Source: Amphirosellinia nigrospora
Lineage: Eukaryota; Ascomycota; Sordariomycetes; Xylariales; Xylariaceae
Direction of reading: 5' to 3'
Assembly (NCBI GenBank): GCA_004123355.1
Contig: SCHM01000001.1
Location: 682,001-746,000, forward strand
Length of the DNA: 64,000 bases
The notes under the pieces: model-generated
Databases searched by the model: none
What the model was told of the DNA's origin: nothing
What the model saw: only the letters and a program-made list of their open reading frames with translations
Shown: positions 27,766-39,536 of the stretch, in pieces
Layout of the letters: every line of letters starts with the position of its first letter
Numbering within the stretch: the stretch's first letter is position 1
Position numbers and translations under genes: made by a program

Positions 27766-29674
27766 CTAGAGATGTCCATATCAGGATCCATAGTAACGAA
27801 TGCCCGGTGGGACCGCTAGAATCTCATGGTGTAAGACGACTATTTTTGCTGTAAGAAAAAGGCTGGAGCCTCGAGTCAGAATCTCCCCCTTCCCCTTCAG
27901 TACAGCTGATGATAAGGAGAGTTATGGGAGGATTTCTCTCCTTCAGTTCCCACCAAACATGCGAGCCATGTTTCAAGGAGGGGCTGGGTTTGCTGGCCAG
28001 ACCACTTGGATCCGCAAAGCACCGGTCAAGTGTCAGATCCGAACGCCTCACACTAAAAGTAGTTGGGGATTTCAGGGGGAGTTTTCCGTTTCTCCATTCT
28101 TTAGCCATCTGCTTAGCTGCCTGCCATGTCTAAAGCATTTTTGTGCAAGCCAAGCGACACTTGCAGGTCGGCACCCAGACTGGACAAGGAACAAGGCTTA
28201 CGATACACACCGAAGTGTAGCGTGCACGTACTGTACTACTGGTGGTACTTAAGGCTAAGCGGTTCCATCTTCAGCTTACATTCGATATTAGTTACTGACA
28301 AGGAGCGATTGCAAGAAACAGTAAATGACCGGAAAGTGTCATAGTCATATCAAGCACAGTTAGGTATTTTGCGTAGATGTGTAGCATACCTCCAGTTACG
28401 TCTTTCTCTCTTTGCTATCTAAAGCCATTCCATGAGAACAAGCAAAAACCAACTACATTTGAATTGTCAAGGCGGCATTTTACCTAATACACCACCGAAA
28501 GTGGCGTTTATACCGTTTCCCACTGGGAAGCTTGACCGGCCCATCCGGATTTGTCTCCCATGCTGTGGTTCAATGGCCGTACTTAGGCTTGTGTCGTATG
28601 ATATGTTGGTTACACGGCTGTTGCCCATTGCACTCCATAGTACTCCGTAGATAGATGCTAGATAGAGTGAGTGCAGACAATGATACGCGCTTCGCTCGCC
28701 ACCTATCTCTTAATGGGCACCTCGCAGGGCGCCTCACGCGCGGTAAACCTAGGTCTCCCCACCATCGAGTCCTAGGCATCACGGGTGCCAAGGGCGCCAA
28801 TTCTCGTAATCCCTTCTCGAAGAGATCTAGTATCTCTCGCACCGGTTCTCGTTGCCGCTAGTCACACTCCCAAAAAAGTGTACCTAATCGGTCTGCTAGG
28901 ATGGTCGGAGAAAAAATCGAGTCGATGTCGGTAGACCTGTTACGCTGGAAATAATCCCAGAACCAAAACCCCCCTGAAGCGGCGGTTACGAACGACGGCA
29001 CAGCGTTCAGCGTTCCTTATCTCCAATCATCCGAGACATCGGCCCAATCCTCTTCCTCGTGGCGTCCCATAATAGGGAGGTAGTTCTATACTTAGTTTCT
29101 TCGAGCGAGACAGTATACTGAATCAAGTCGTCGAAAAGGGAGTGAAAAAAGGGGATCCTGTCTCGTTGACAGGCACTTACTTGGGTAGATAAATGCAACG
29201 CGAAGACAGCCACGAAAATATGTACAATGCAGAGAAACACTGTGACTACCTTATGTCTGCCATGCTATACGATGCCTCCCCACAACCCGGTTCGGACCGG
29301 CGTCATTGCGGAATGCCTGTTCATACAATCCTGAGACAGACGCACGTCGAATCCCCACCGGCTCGTCTTGCTTGAAGAACTTGAATTAAATTGCATAACG
29401 CAGAGGGGCTTTTTTTGACTTACTTATCGTTCGCGCATGATACATTACATACGGATTGCATACCCGTGCGGCCGTCGTGACGAGAGTAATCCCGGCATAC
29501 ACGCGGCATCAAACGTTATCTTTAAACGCTGCTATCATATGACAAGAGAAGATATTCGACAAGAAATTCGCATAAGTACATTGGTTTCTTGTAGTATATT
29601 GTAAAGTTTGTCGGTTAAAATCTCCTATCATTTCTTAGTTTTTGTATGATAGCTCAGTTAGGGCTTGCGCAGCA

Positions 29675-29700
29675 CTGCAGTGGACTGCAGTGGACTGCAG
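29675..29700. repeat. CTGCAGTGGA tandem repeat
   Basis: Two and a half exact copies of the ten-base unit CTGCAGTGGA lie about 210 bp upstream of the SprT-gene start codon. Each copy carries a CTGCAG palindrome. Confidence 0.8.
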
Positions 29701-29908
29701 CAGGTTGCAATGTGGTTGGTGTTTAGTCGTTGCCTGGCAACGGAGACCCGGCGGGTTGACCCACCTTAGGAATCTTCATCGGAGTTTGTATCATTTTCCT
29801 TTACTTCGTACTCCAGTCACAGATACATATACATGATACAGCAACTAAATCATATCACAATAAAAGTGCATTTTTCCTGCAGTGAAACATTGTTCTACTA
29901 TACGAATC

Positions 29909-32180
29909 ATGGCGTATGCATCAGGTAGTGAGGATGAGTTTCCGGATATCGAAATCATTGCCCGGCGGCACAAACAGAAAAGGGCAACTAGCAGGCAGCG
30001 CAACGGCGACAAGGAGAGCGAGCCAAGACAACCCAGCCCACCAAAGTCGGCACAAGCTATCCTAAATGAAGCCATCGGGAAAACACCCGCCACCGCAAGG
30101 CGAGTACGCAAACTTGGCCAAAGTCAACCGGTGGGCGGCTCGCTTTTGAAGCCGTGGCAGGGCACAGAGATGGAAAAGGGGACCAGCGGCCAGGCTCCTA
30201 TTTCGAAACAGTCATCGTGGACCCGGCGTGGAGGAGGCGAGGCCAGCGCAAATTCAGCGGGGGGGTTACTTGATCGGCTCCCCGTGAAGGCCAAACATGT
30301 TGACTCTCGTGCTGTCCCTGGTAAGACGATGTTCGACAGCCCACCGAAGGAGCCGAAAAGGACCCGGCGTCTGATATCCCGAGGAGAAAAGAAGATACTG
30401 AGTTCTAAGATAACTCAGGAAGAGGAAGATTGGATAGCATCGTCACATGAATCGGGCTCGGACGACGAAAACTATGGCGAGAATGACATCGCCTTGTCTA
30501 TCAAGGCCGAGGAGTCGGATTTTATTTTAGGAGGTGATTCGGACTCGGATGAGCTTTCAATGACGCCCCCGCGACGCTCACAAAGCCCGAGTGGCCCTCG
30601 CCGAATGCAGCGCCGGGTGTTGTCTTCCTCAAGGGACCCAACCAAGAAAGAGCCAGTACGGGCGAAATCAACGCTGGATAATACGATAACGAGTGCCAAA
30701 AGGCAGCCAGAAAAGCGAAATGCGCCAAAAGTATCGACTACCAGACAGCCCAAGGCAGCAGCGAAGGGTAATTTGGAGGACGCCTTTGAAAAATTGAAGA
30801 TGTGCGTATTTTAACCTAGTGATCATGGTTGTGGTAAGCCTTACTAACCATTGTGTAGCTTTAATGAGGACTCCGGGCCAGAGGAACCGGCCGCCCGGGA
30901 TAAGAGCACACCTACTTCGGAACCTATGACGCCTAGGAAGACTCTCACGGCCTCTCCGGCCAAGGTGCCCCGCATCCCATGTCGCCTTGGAAGCCCGAGC
31001 ATCAGGAGTTCTGGGACCCTGAGGTCAACTTCGCATGGATCGACAAGCACTCGCCGCCCAAGAAGAGCACAAAGAAAAATACGGACCTGACCGCACCCGA
31101 CAACAAAGAGGAGCTGAAGCGGCGGTACGGCACAAGTCCCGAGAAGAAGCAGGCGAAGAAGGCCTTCGACGCCATCAAGGAGGACCTCGCGCGCGACTTC
31201 TTGCTCGAGCTCGACGAGGTTATCACCGATGGCAAGCTGGGGCAGCTGACGGAGACGACCGGGGGGCTCCGCATCGTGTGGTCGAACACGCTGCACACGA
31301 CGGCGGGGCGCGCGCATTGGAAATGCAAGACGATCACGACGACGTCGAGACAGCCCTCGGCATCGTCCGCGACGAAGACGACAACGACCGAACACCACGC
31401 CTCCATCGAGCTCGCGACCAAGGTCCTCTCCAACGAGTCGGACCTGCTGAACACGGTCGCCCACGAGTTCTGCCATCTGGCCGTGTTCCTGCTTCACGGG
31501 AAGCCGAAGCTCGCGCACGGCGCCGAGTTCAAGACGTACGGCCGGCGCGTCATGGCGACCGCCTCGGCAGCAGATGGTAGTAGCCAGAGCGGCGGCGGTG
31601 TCGAGAACACGCCGCTCAAGACGCCGCGGGAGCGCGGCGTCGAGATCAACGTGACGACGCGCCACAGCTACGAGATCGAGTACCGCTTCGTCTGGCGCTG
31701 CGCCGACTGCGGCGGCGAGGTGGGCCGACACTCGCGGAGCGTCGACCCCAAGAGCCATCGCTGCGGGCGGTGCAAGCAGGGTATCCTAGTCCAGGTGAAG
31801 CCCGTTCCCCGGGCAGCGGAGCTACCGCGGCCGCGAAGAAGAAGAAGAGCGCCGGCGGCCTGGAACAGAGCAGGGATGTGGGAACCGCCGCCGCCACCGC
31901 CAAGACGGAGAAGAAGAAGAAGACGACGGCGTACCAGGAGTTCACGTCGCGCGAGATGAAGGCCCTCAGCGTCTCGCACAAGGGCCTCTCCTTTGCCGAG
32001 AAGATGGCCGTGGTCTCGACGCGGTGGGGCGAACACCAGAAACTGACCAAGTCGAAGACGGACGGCGGCGTTGGTGTGAAGGGGCTCGCGGCTGCTGTTC
32101 AAGTGCTGGAGATTAAGGATGATGCTGGTTCCGATGATGACGGTAATAAAGAGAAGGCTGCGTATGACATCTTTGCGTAA
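29909..32180 (+). CDS. GCNA/Spartan-like SprT metalloprotease with HMG-box-like C terminus
   Basis: The product (about 730 residues) starts with a long acidic and basic disordered region (MAYASGSEDEFPDIEIIARR, several SD/SE clusters such as GGDSDSDELS). The SprT domain follows: FDAIKEDLARDFLLELDEVI, GGLRIVWSNTLHTTAGRAHW and the zinc protease motif HEFCHLAVFLLHG with a downstream His in KLAHGAEF. A zinc ribbon (CADC...CGRC) comes next. The tail (AYQEFTSREMKALSVSHKGL...WGEHQK) resembles an HMG box, an arrangement typical of fungal GCNA-type proteins that repair DNA-protein crosslinks and act at SUMO-marked sites. An intron at 30802-30858 restores K-I-F-N-E-D. Two one-base losses in C runs, near 30976 and 31806, break the frame. 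G+C rises sharply from about 31000 to 31950. Confidence 0.85.
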
Positions 32181-33009
32181 GCTGTCTAGGTACCTAACCT
32201 GATACCCTACATACCTCTGCATATTGATTCTACCGCGAGCCTATGCTTCGATAATCACGAATAATGATTAATACATATCACTTCATTAGCGTTAGCAACT
32301 TTCAAGTTATATCATAGCGTAATGTGAATGATACAATTATTGACCTTCGTGAGGAAAAGGTCATGAAAATAATATGTTGTGCGTGCAAATTGTACTACTC
32401 GGATTCGCGAGACTAAAGTCCTAATACCTGTTCCAAGGATTCCATCAGTCAGGATAGCAAGCTGAATGTCGAATATGCATGGTTCATACTCAAGAAGGAA
32501 AACGGTGCAGCTACCATGACTTGATCAACGCGTTGCTTCTTGTAAGTTGGCCTACTACCCGATTAACCTTCACAAGATGTTCACCGCAATTATCTGGCGA
32601 TATTCATTCATCCAAATCATAATAACATAAAACTCGGCTCTGGGACCCTAGGTAGTCTGCCTACCTAACCAACGCCTCGAGATAGCCTCCATTTACACGG
32701 TCATTTATGGCTACAGCCTCCTTCTCTACCGAATTCGGCATGGGCATCAAGCACGTGTATAGAGACCCCTTTGCATCTAAGCAGGTTCATAGATATGGAG
32801 CAACAAAGAGTTGTCGTCCGGATTCCCAAAACCATATGCCCAAATTCATCAACTCCTCGCCCTAGCCCAGCCGAAGTCACTCATATATGTGACCAACGTT
32901 ACTACAAGATAAGGCGATGCCTTACCTTCCACCATAATACCGTCTCAATCCGTGCGTGTGTATTTTCCGGCGTCCGTGTTTACTAGCACGTCCGTGCTTG
33001 TCTTCGCGA
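32181..33009. other. Convergent 3' intergenic region
   Basis: This spacer lies between the stop codons of the SprT gene and MOG1, which face each other. It presumably holds both 3' UTRs. It contains TACCTA-type words near 32187 and 32650. No further gene is seen. Confidence 0.5.
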
Positions 33010-34017
33010 TTACACCTCCTTGAACAGCCCCCAGTCCTTAACCCTGAAGGACTCCCAGATTCGCGAGGCGTACTCGACGGCGTCCCCGATCAGCTGCCCC
33101 TGTTTACCGAGCTGTAAGTCGACGTCATCCTCGTCGTACTCGCCGCGTATGTGCGGCACGTTGACGGTGATGAGGACGTCGGTGCTCTCGCGCTCGAGGC
33201 GCACGAGCGTCAGGATTATGGCCGTGAAGTCGGGTGTGCCCGGGCGTGGGGCGCCGCTGCTGTCGGCTTCTGTCGCCGGCGGTGCTTGGGGCGAGAGTGT
33301 GGCGATGAGGGTATAAGCTGGAATGTCTTCGCTGTTACGTTTGAAGCAAATAAGTCAGCGAGAGCTACATAGTTGAGTGCTCGCAGATGATGGAGATTAG
33401 GTTTGCAACCATAGGCGTCGCATGTTATCGGTAATAAGGAGGCGCGGCAAAGAGCACGACAAACAACATACTCGAGCTTCGAAAACTGTGTGGGCGTCGT
33501 GTTCCACACCTTCAGACGATCGGCGTCGTCGCCGACGACCTCCTCCAGGTGTGTAGTCAGCGCGCGGCCATCGATCTCGGCGGTGCTGCCTTCGCTGCCG
33601 ACGCGCTCGTTGATCTCGACGATGATGCTCGTGAAGCCGTCCTTGTCGATGTAGACTTCTTGGTTATCGGGAACCTGGCGCAACTGGCTGTTGTCAAGGA
33701 GGCATTCGTAAGTCAGTCAAACTGTGCATAGCTCGTGTCTTGCGCTACATCTGACTATCCCTCCGTCTACTCCATTTCGTGTTTGCGCTTGCGCTTGCAC
33801 TTGCGCCTCACACTTGGAATGAATGGTGATGATGATGGAATGCAAGCTCTATTGTAAATGATCTTCCGCAGACATTGATTATTGCAAAACAGAGCGGATG
33901 TGAGGGTCGTGCGCGAGCAATGAGTTGATCCCAAACTTACCTAACATCCGCGAATTTGGTCGGCAAGTCGCAAACGAGTGCCCCTCCAAACAGCGGGGTG
34001 CTTTGGTACGTCGCCAT
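33010..34017 (-). CDS. MOG1: Ran guanine nucleotide release factor MOG1
   Basis: Mog1 binds Ran/Gsp1 in the nucleus and promotes nucleotide release, supporting nuclear protein import. Three exons assemble without any frame break. Exon 1 runs 34017-33941 (MATYQSTPLFGGALVCDLP, ending TKFADV), exon 2 runs 33687-33472 (QLRQVPDNQEVYIDKDGFTS to TQFSKL) and exon 3 runs 33331-33010 (IPAYTLIATLSP to the conserved GEYDEDDVDLQLGKQGQLIG and YASRIWESFRVKDWGLF). Introns are 33941-side GTAAGT to CAG (252 nt) and 33332-33471 (140 nt). The FGGA, DLP and PDNQEV motifs and the C-terminal IWESFRVKDWGLF are diagnostic. The protein is about 205 residues, normal for the family. A short-repeat TTGCGC stretch lies upstream within the first intron. 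Confidence 0.95.
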
Positions 34018-34776
34018 GTTGAACAGTGTGATTCTTGTGGTCGCAATGGAGAAGGAGGGGAAAGGTAGAAATGCGATATTCGGAAACGTCGAGTATTGGC
34101 AATGTAATTTTCACGGTATTCATAAGAGCAGTTGCACAGCACCGCAATATGCTGCTGCGCTGAGATGCCTGAAGTCTGATTGATCTGGTATTGTATGTTG
34201 GTGGGGCAGCAATGATGTAACAGCTGATGTTCTGTATGGAACCTACCAAGGTCGCCTACCTAGGTAATTAAGACTTTTATGGTTAGGCTGCGTCACCTTG
34301 GCTTGCTTGCTTGATTCATCACACGAAATTACTTCGCCCAAGTCAGTTGAATGTAGTAGGCATGCTTCATCTGCTTAAAGACAAAAAAAATGGAAAGAAG
34401 CCCATTATTTATTCACTAAGTGCTCCGTGACTATGCCTTGTGCGCTCTTTCACACCGAAGTTAAGTAGTCATGAAGGTCGTTTATCAACCAACCCATAAT
34501 AGCATAGTATCCTCATTATGATAGGAAACAGCGCAATCGACCAGCAATACCCTGGGATACCTTTCGACTATAACCATGACTCCTTCAAACTCCTGAACAT
34601 GTCATTTGCAGTATGGGCAAGCTCGAGTAGAGTCCTAGTCTAAAGTGTATGCCAGGCAATCACAAAATACCACCCTGGATGCACCTTCACCAACGCCGGA
34701 AAGAAACCCTCATATCGCCTCATTTCAATACGCTTAGCAACTGCCGGGGCCGCAAATCAAGAACGTACTAGATGTA
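34018..34776. other. Intergenic between MOG1 start and SDS23 stop
   Basis: MOG1 promoter plus the SDS23 3' UTR. TACCTAGGTA occurs near 34257-34266. No gene is seen. Confidence 0.5.
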
Positions 34777-36388
34777 CTAGCGACGAATATCGAGGCTTGC
34801 TCGCGACGAGTCCATCGACGGCCGAATCGAACTACTAGAGCTTCGTCGTCTCCTAGCTCGTTGCTCGTTAGGGTCCGAAGGGTGGAGGCCGGTGGATATG
34901 GCAAACAAGTTGAGAATGTCCGTCAGCGTAACGACGCCAGTTAGGCGCCCGGAGAGGTGAGAACCCGGAAGGGCCGATGCCGGGACGGACGGGGAAGGAT
35001 AATGCGTTCCTGGAACAGCTGACTGCGATGACGGCGTGGAGTTCGACACGAGTACCGTAGGACCGAGCGAGGGGGTACTAGGGGTCGAGGGGGACGGTGA
35101 AGCGGATTCTACCACCCACATTCGATGTGAGTGAGTCGCCACGAGCTTGGCTACGGTGTGTGCAAGCGTCGAATAGGGATTTACATAGAACACGGGGAAT
35201 GAATCTTTCCCCTGCTCTACTCCCCGCTCAGTAAGGATAACCGAGACAAAGTGCATGCAAGTGTTTTGGAATAGCGGAAGACTGGCGGCACTAATGAGCA
35301 ACTTGACGTCTGCAGTTGATATGTTTCCGACAACATTCAGGCCGTTGTCGACAATGGCCACACTGGTCAGACCCTCCTGGTTCATGAGTGTAAGTGCATC
35401 GGCTAGAGGGCTGTCGGAGCTGTTGCATATGTTAGTCCTACACGGATGTGAAACTTGGCGAGGGTAGATTACATACTTGACCGCTATGATCTGTTGGGAT
35501 CCAACGCCAAGTTCCTTCATGAGTTTCGGGTAGAGCTCGTCGATAACGCGGAAGTTGATGCCCTCGTTCCAAAAGAACTCCACGAGCTTAATTTGACTTA
35601 AGATGCCTACGACCTCGGCCTGGAAATTGGTGATGAAGATGCGGTGGATACCACTGCCGAATATCTCGGCGGCCCGGGCTAAATCTTCGTCGCCCTGCAG
35701 AGTTACCAGTGTCTCCTTTCGGCAGAGCGGCTGGATGTCGCGGAGGGGGATGCTATCGCGGGCCTGTGCTCGCCTGGCAATATCATCATACAGAGCCACT
35801 AGATCTTCTGGCGGCTGGCCTAGACCAACGACGACTAGAATATAGGCGTTCAGATCGCTATAGTCAAAAGTGGATATAAGCTTAGTGCTCGTCGCATTTT
35901 CACGGACTAAGACGACATTGCTTATAGTGTTCTTCACAAGAGCCTATAATAGTGTCAGGCCGAGGTTGGAACTGGGGGAGTAGCACCGCACCGACCATCG
36001 AGGCGTCCTCCACGCTGGTATCCATGTCCACCCATCGGATATCATCGTCTGAAATGAGCTCACCAATGGCGACATCGCGCCAATCCCTCCCGGCGAAACG
36101 GGGGTTGTGTTGTCTCGGGGCGGGTGGGTTGTTGAGGAGCTCCTGAAGGGCGGCTTGGGTGAAGGAGGGGTGTCGATGAGAGCGCGGCGAAGAGGGGAGA
36201 CCCCTCAGGTTCTCGGCGAAGCTGGATCGGTGACTATGAGCCGAGGCAAGGCTGGACTTGTGGAGGCTCGAGGAGGAGGGCGTCCGTTGAGGCGGAGGCG
36301 GCGTTGGAATCGGGACGGGGGCGGCGCTGGGTTCGCTGTTGCCAGCGGACTCTCGCGGGGTCTGGTTGTTGCCGGGATGCTGTTCCAT
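34777..36388 (-). CDS. SDS23: SDS23/Moc1-type CBS-domain regulator
   Basis: Sds23 inhibits PP2A/PP6-type phosphatases and links nutrient state to mitotic entry and, in fission yeast, sexual development. The Ser/Pro-rich N terminus ([20 protein letters not shown]) carries [23 protein letters not shown] repeats follow: [80 protein letters not shown] with [13 protein letters not shown], and [18 protein letters not shown]. The C terminus is a basic Arg/Ser stretch ([20 protein letters not shown]). Two introns, 35944-35995 (donor GTCGGT) and 35420-35476, join in phase. The frame is intact throughout. It lies divergent to the AIF-type gene, with about 1.5 kb between the starts. Confidence 0.93.
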
Positions 36389-37947
36389 CTTGGGCAGCAA
36401 ACGGCGAAGTGGCACAGAGACTGACAGATGAATAACGAGCAGGTCAGCAATGAAAATAGGTGCTGATGCTGCCGGTGGCCTGTTCAGTACGCAGGGGAGA
36501 AGTGAAGGTTGGGATGGACGAAGGTGGGGTGTAGCTTGCAGTTGAACAGCCAAGTGAATTGCTTGGAGGTCTGGATGTACCTATACGAGCTTGTGAAGTT
36601 TAATGTAAAGCCATGTCATTAGTACAATGCATTCTTGCCTAGCAGTCCCTAATAGCCCTAGGTTAGACAGCCCCACAGCCGCCCAGGTACAGCTAGAATG
36701 GTAAATTAAAGTATTTATATACATGTGCCAAAACGACTGGATAGTGCGGTCATTACCCAGGTATAGAATAATTAGGCACATTTGTATTGAACTTGATGCG
36801 AATTCTCGACGAGTCTAAGTATTGGCTTATCTTATATGTCAATATTTAAAGATTGGAGGAAAGCTAATACATGTACCTAATACCTAGCTCTCTTTCTGGA
36901 CTGCGAAGATCATGATGCGGGGTTCAAGTGGGCACGCCGGATTGGGAAACTACCCAAGACGGGATGACGATAGCATAGGTAGATGGGATAATAATGACGA
37001 TCATGGTGCAACTCATATTGTACTATAACCTTAATTCGCCGAATGAAAATTACAAAGTGGGATTGGACATACCAGATGGCAATTATATACTTGGGCTTGG
37101 AGGGAGTGACGCCTATGAATTGCGCGAATCGACATTCAATTATCATAGGGGTCAAGTCGGTTAAATAAAACGAGTCCAAGTAAATTAGTTGTCATTAAGA
37201 ATCGGCTGCCATGCCGATTTAGTACTTCTTCTTCGGTAGACTGGTCGGTTTGAGGCGGACCGAGTATCTCGTATGCTACGACTGACCTCAGGCTATCCTC
37301 AACGTTAAATAGATCATGAAAATGCCACAGCATACATAGTATGTAAAGGAGAATCTTTACCTCTGTTACTCATCGAGTTTTTTTATTTGGTGTAATCACT
37401 AGGATCTTCGGGTCACGTACAGACTGGCTCGAAATGCTCAAATAGCATAGATCACATTATTGCTCAGTGAGAAGTAAACGCACATTGGTATGCGTGTTTC
37501 CCATCTAAAGATAGATCATCGGTATTTTGAACTCCACCGAACTATCCACCGAGGCCGAGCCGCCTCCAGCCCCGAGACCGGTCTCGGCCGACATTAGTAC
37601 CAAATAGGGGTCCTAGGAACTAGGATTATCAGATCTAATCTTATCAGATCCAACCCGACTATCTCGTGCCCAGCTAGAACCCATTGGTTTGGCCCCTGAA
37701 CGAGAATAACTGTTACCTAGTACGGGGCTATCGGTAAGCCGGGCAGCTCGGAGCAGGATGTTGTCCTCATCTCCGCTGTCCGGGAAGATAATTTCTACAA
37801 GCATGTATATATAGGTGGCCATACATGCTAGGTTAGCTCTCTCGTGCGCCACCTTCGCTGCTATGCAACTGAGCTGCTGGCTTTAGTTTGGTTCAATCAC
37901 CATCTTCTAGTCTATGAAGAGTTTGGGAACTCAATAATAACTTGACC
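36389..37947. other. Divergent intergenic region SDS23 / AIF-type gene
   Basis: This 1.5-kb stretch lies between two outward-facing start codons. The middle part is AT-rich. Short open frames have no recognisable domains. No RNA gene found. Confidence 0.5.
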
Positions 37948-39408
37948 ATGTTCAAGAAGGCCTGGTTGATCACGAGGGCGATAGGAAACATCACCACCTT
38001 CCTCGGAAGCCTAGTATCTCGCTCAGTATGGCTACGTACGAGACGGATCCGACACCAACTATCATTCTTCGTCTAAACATGTCGTGGATAAACAGCGCAA
38101 CATAGTCGTCGTCGGCGCGTCTATGGCCGGGTACCACGCCGCCAGAAGCATCGCCGAGTCCATCCTACCAGGTTCGCCTTACCGTGTAGTCGTTGTTGAG
38201 CCACACGACCATCTCCACTTCACCTGGGTTCTACCGCGATTCTCTGTCATAGAGGACACGAACACAAGGCTTTCATCCCTTACGGTCCTCACTTACGCCA
38301 TATACTCGACGGTGTTTTAAGATGGATACGGGGACGTGCCGTTCGCATCACCGAAGGCAGCGTACATTTGAGCAGCGGCGAGGAGATCCCCTACGAGTTT
38401 CTCATCGTTGCGACAGGAGCGGGCGCCACGGATGTACTACCGAGCCGCGTAGATGCCGATGACAAGGCGGACGGGGTTTCCAAGTTGAAAGATATTCAAG
38501 CGAAGATAAAAAAAGCAGATGACCTCGTCGTGGTCGGTGGAGGCGCCGCTGGGCTAGAATTAGCGACAGACGCAAAATCACACTATCCTGAGAAGACTGT
38601 GACATTAGTGCATTCGAGAGACAATGTCATGAATCGATTCGGGCCCGTTTTACAGAAAGCCGCAATGGATGGACTGAAGAATCTGGGGATCGTGGTGATC
38701 ACTAACGATAGGTTGGTAGCTGAGGATAAAGAACGGGGAGTGGCGATACTGAAGAGCGGGAAGGAGGTCAAATGCGATTTTCTTGTCAGTACCCCATGCG
38801 TTCGACTGGTTCCCAGGAGCACCTCTCTTTTCCTGGAGAGGAAAAGAGGTGATTCAAGGCTGATTATGGATTAGGTCAACTGTGTCGGCCAGAAGCCCAA
38901 TTCCACGACGATTGCTGAATTGAGCCCCAAGTCCATCGCGGCTACAGGTCGCGTTCGCGTTAAACCTACAATGCAGATTGATGACGACTCGCTGCCCAAC
39001 GTCTATGTCTGCGGAGATGTCGCCGAAACGAACACGCCGAATCCTAATTCTCGGACTGCGAGGGGTCAGGCTACGGTAGCCGCCGATAACATTGTCCTGG
39101 CTATGGACGGGCATAAACCTACCAATAAGTACGAGCCACAATGGCTGGAAGGGTTAATTAAGCTTACACTGGGGCTGGTAAGCATCGCACGGTATCCTTT
39201 TTCACAGAAGAGCTGCTAATTCAGGGTTGGATTTCTCTTATAGGATAAGTCTGTCATACATGTGGGTGACTTTAGCGGCACAGAGATGCTGTTCTCGGCC
39301 AAGGAGAAGAACTTGGCCTTGATGAGTGGAGAAGCATGGAAGCATATGGGTGCTACCCCTTTTCAGGACGATACCGAAACTCTCCAAAGATTCCTCGACG
39401 AGGCTTGA
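37948..39408 (+). CDS. AIF/AMID-type FAD-dependent oxidoreductase
   Basis: This is an NAD(P)H-flavin oxidoreductase of the AMID/Ndi1-like group. It begins with a short amphipathic N-terminal segment (MFKKAWLITRAIGNITTFLG) that may bind membrane. The first Rossmann motif is NIVVVGASMAGYHAARSIAE and the second is DDLVVVGGGAAGLELATD. The FAD-binding strand near the C terminus is LPNVYVCGDVAETNTPN. Introns are 38785-38874 and 39178-39243 and join in phase (DFL-VNCVGQKPNS, GL-DKSVIHVGD). Two breaks are seen: one between the N-terminal segment and the first Rossmann motif (about 38070) and a one-base loss near 38253 (gaggac). Fungal relatives are linked to stress-induced cell death or act as quinone oxidoreductases; the exact substrate is unknown. 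Confidence 0.87.
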
Positions 39409-39536
39409 TTGGATCGTTGCGACACATTTAAAGAGCTCTTGAAAATGGTATGCACGTAGCCGAGGACTTATTGAACCGTTTAGTGTTGCTCTTCTAATTC
39501 TGTCTACTCTAGTAGACCCATGCTGGAATAGACCTT

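Larger units (their letters stand above)
24261..29908. other. 5.6-kb gene-poor region
   Basis: This is the longest stretch without a recognisable gene. The part nearest FKS1 (24261-25500) is likely its promoter and leader and includes a hairpin and a CA-rich minisatellite. From 25500 to 29900 the open frames are short, lack domains and show no convincing splice structure. The longest (27800-28252, plus) looks chance-like. There are no terminal repeats, transposase remnants or tRNA genes that I can support. The right end has a tandem CTGCAGTGGA just before the SprT gene. Confidence 0.5.

Noticed and set aside
27800-28252. Plus-strand 150-codon frame and its antisense in the gene desert, also considered as a degenerate tRNA
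   Set aside because: The protein has no domain, and the CCTCGAGTCAGAATC stretch does not fit a T-arm with matching A box or acceptor stem.
30844-31758. Large minus-strand frame (304 codons) opposite the SprT gene
   Set aside because: It is a shadow of the GC-rich coding region; the plus strand has the HEFCH protease motif and zinc ribbon.
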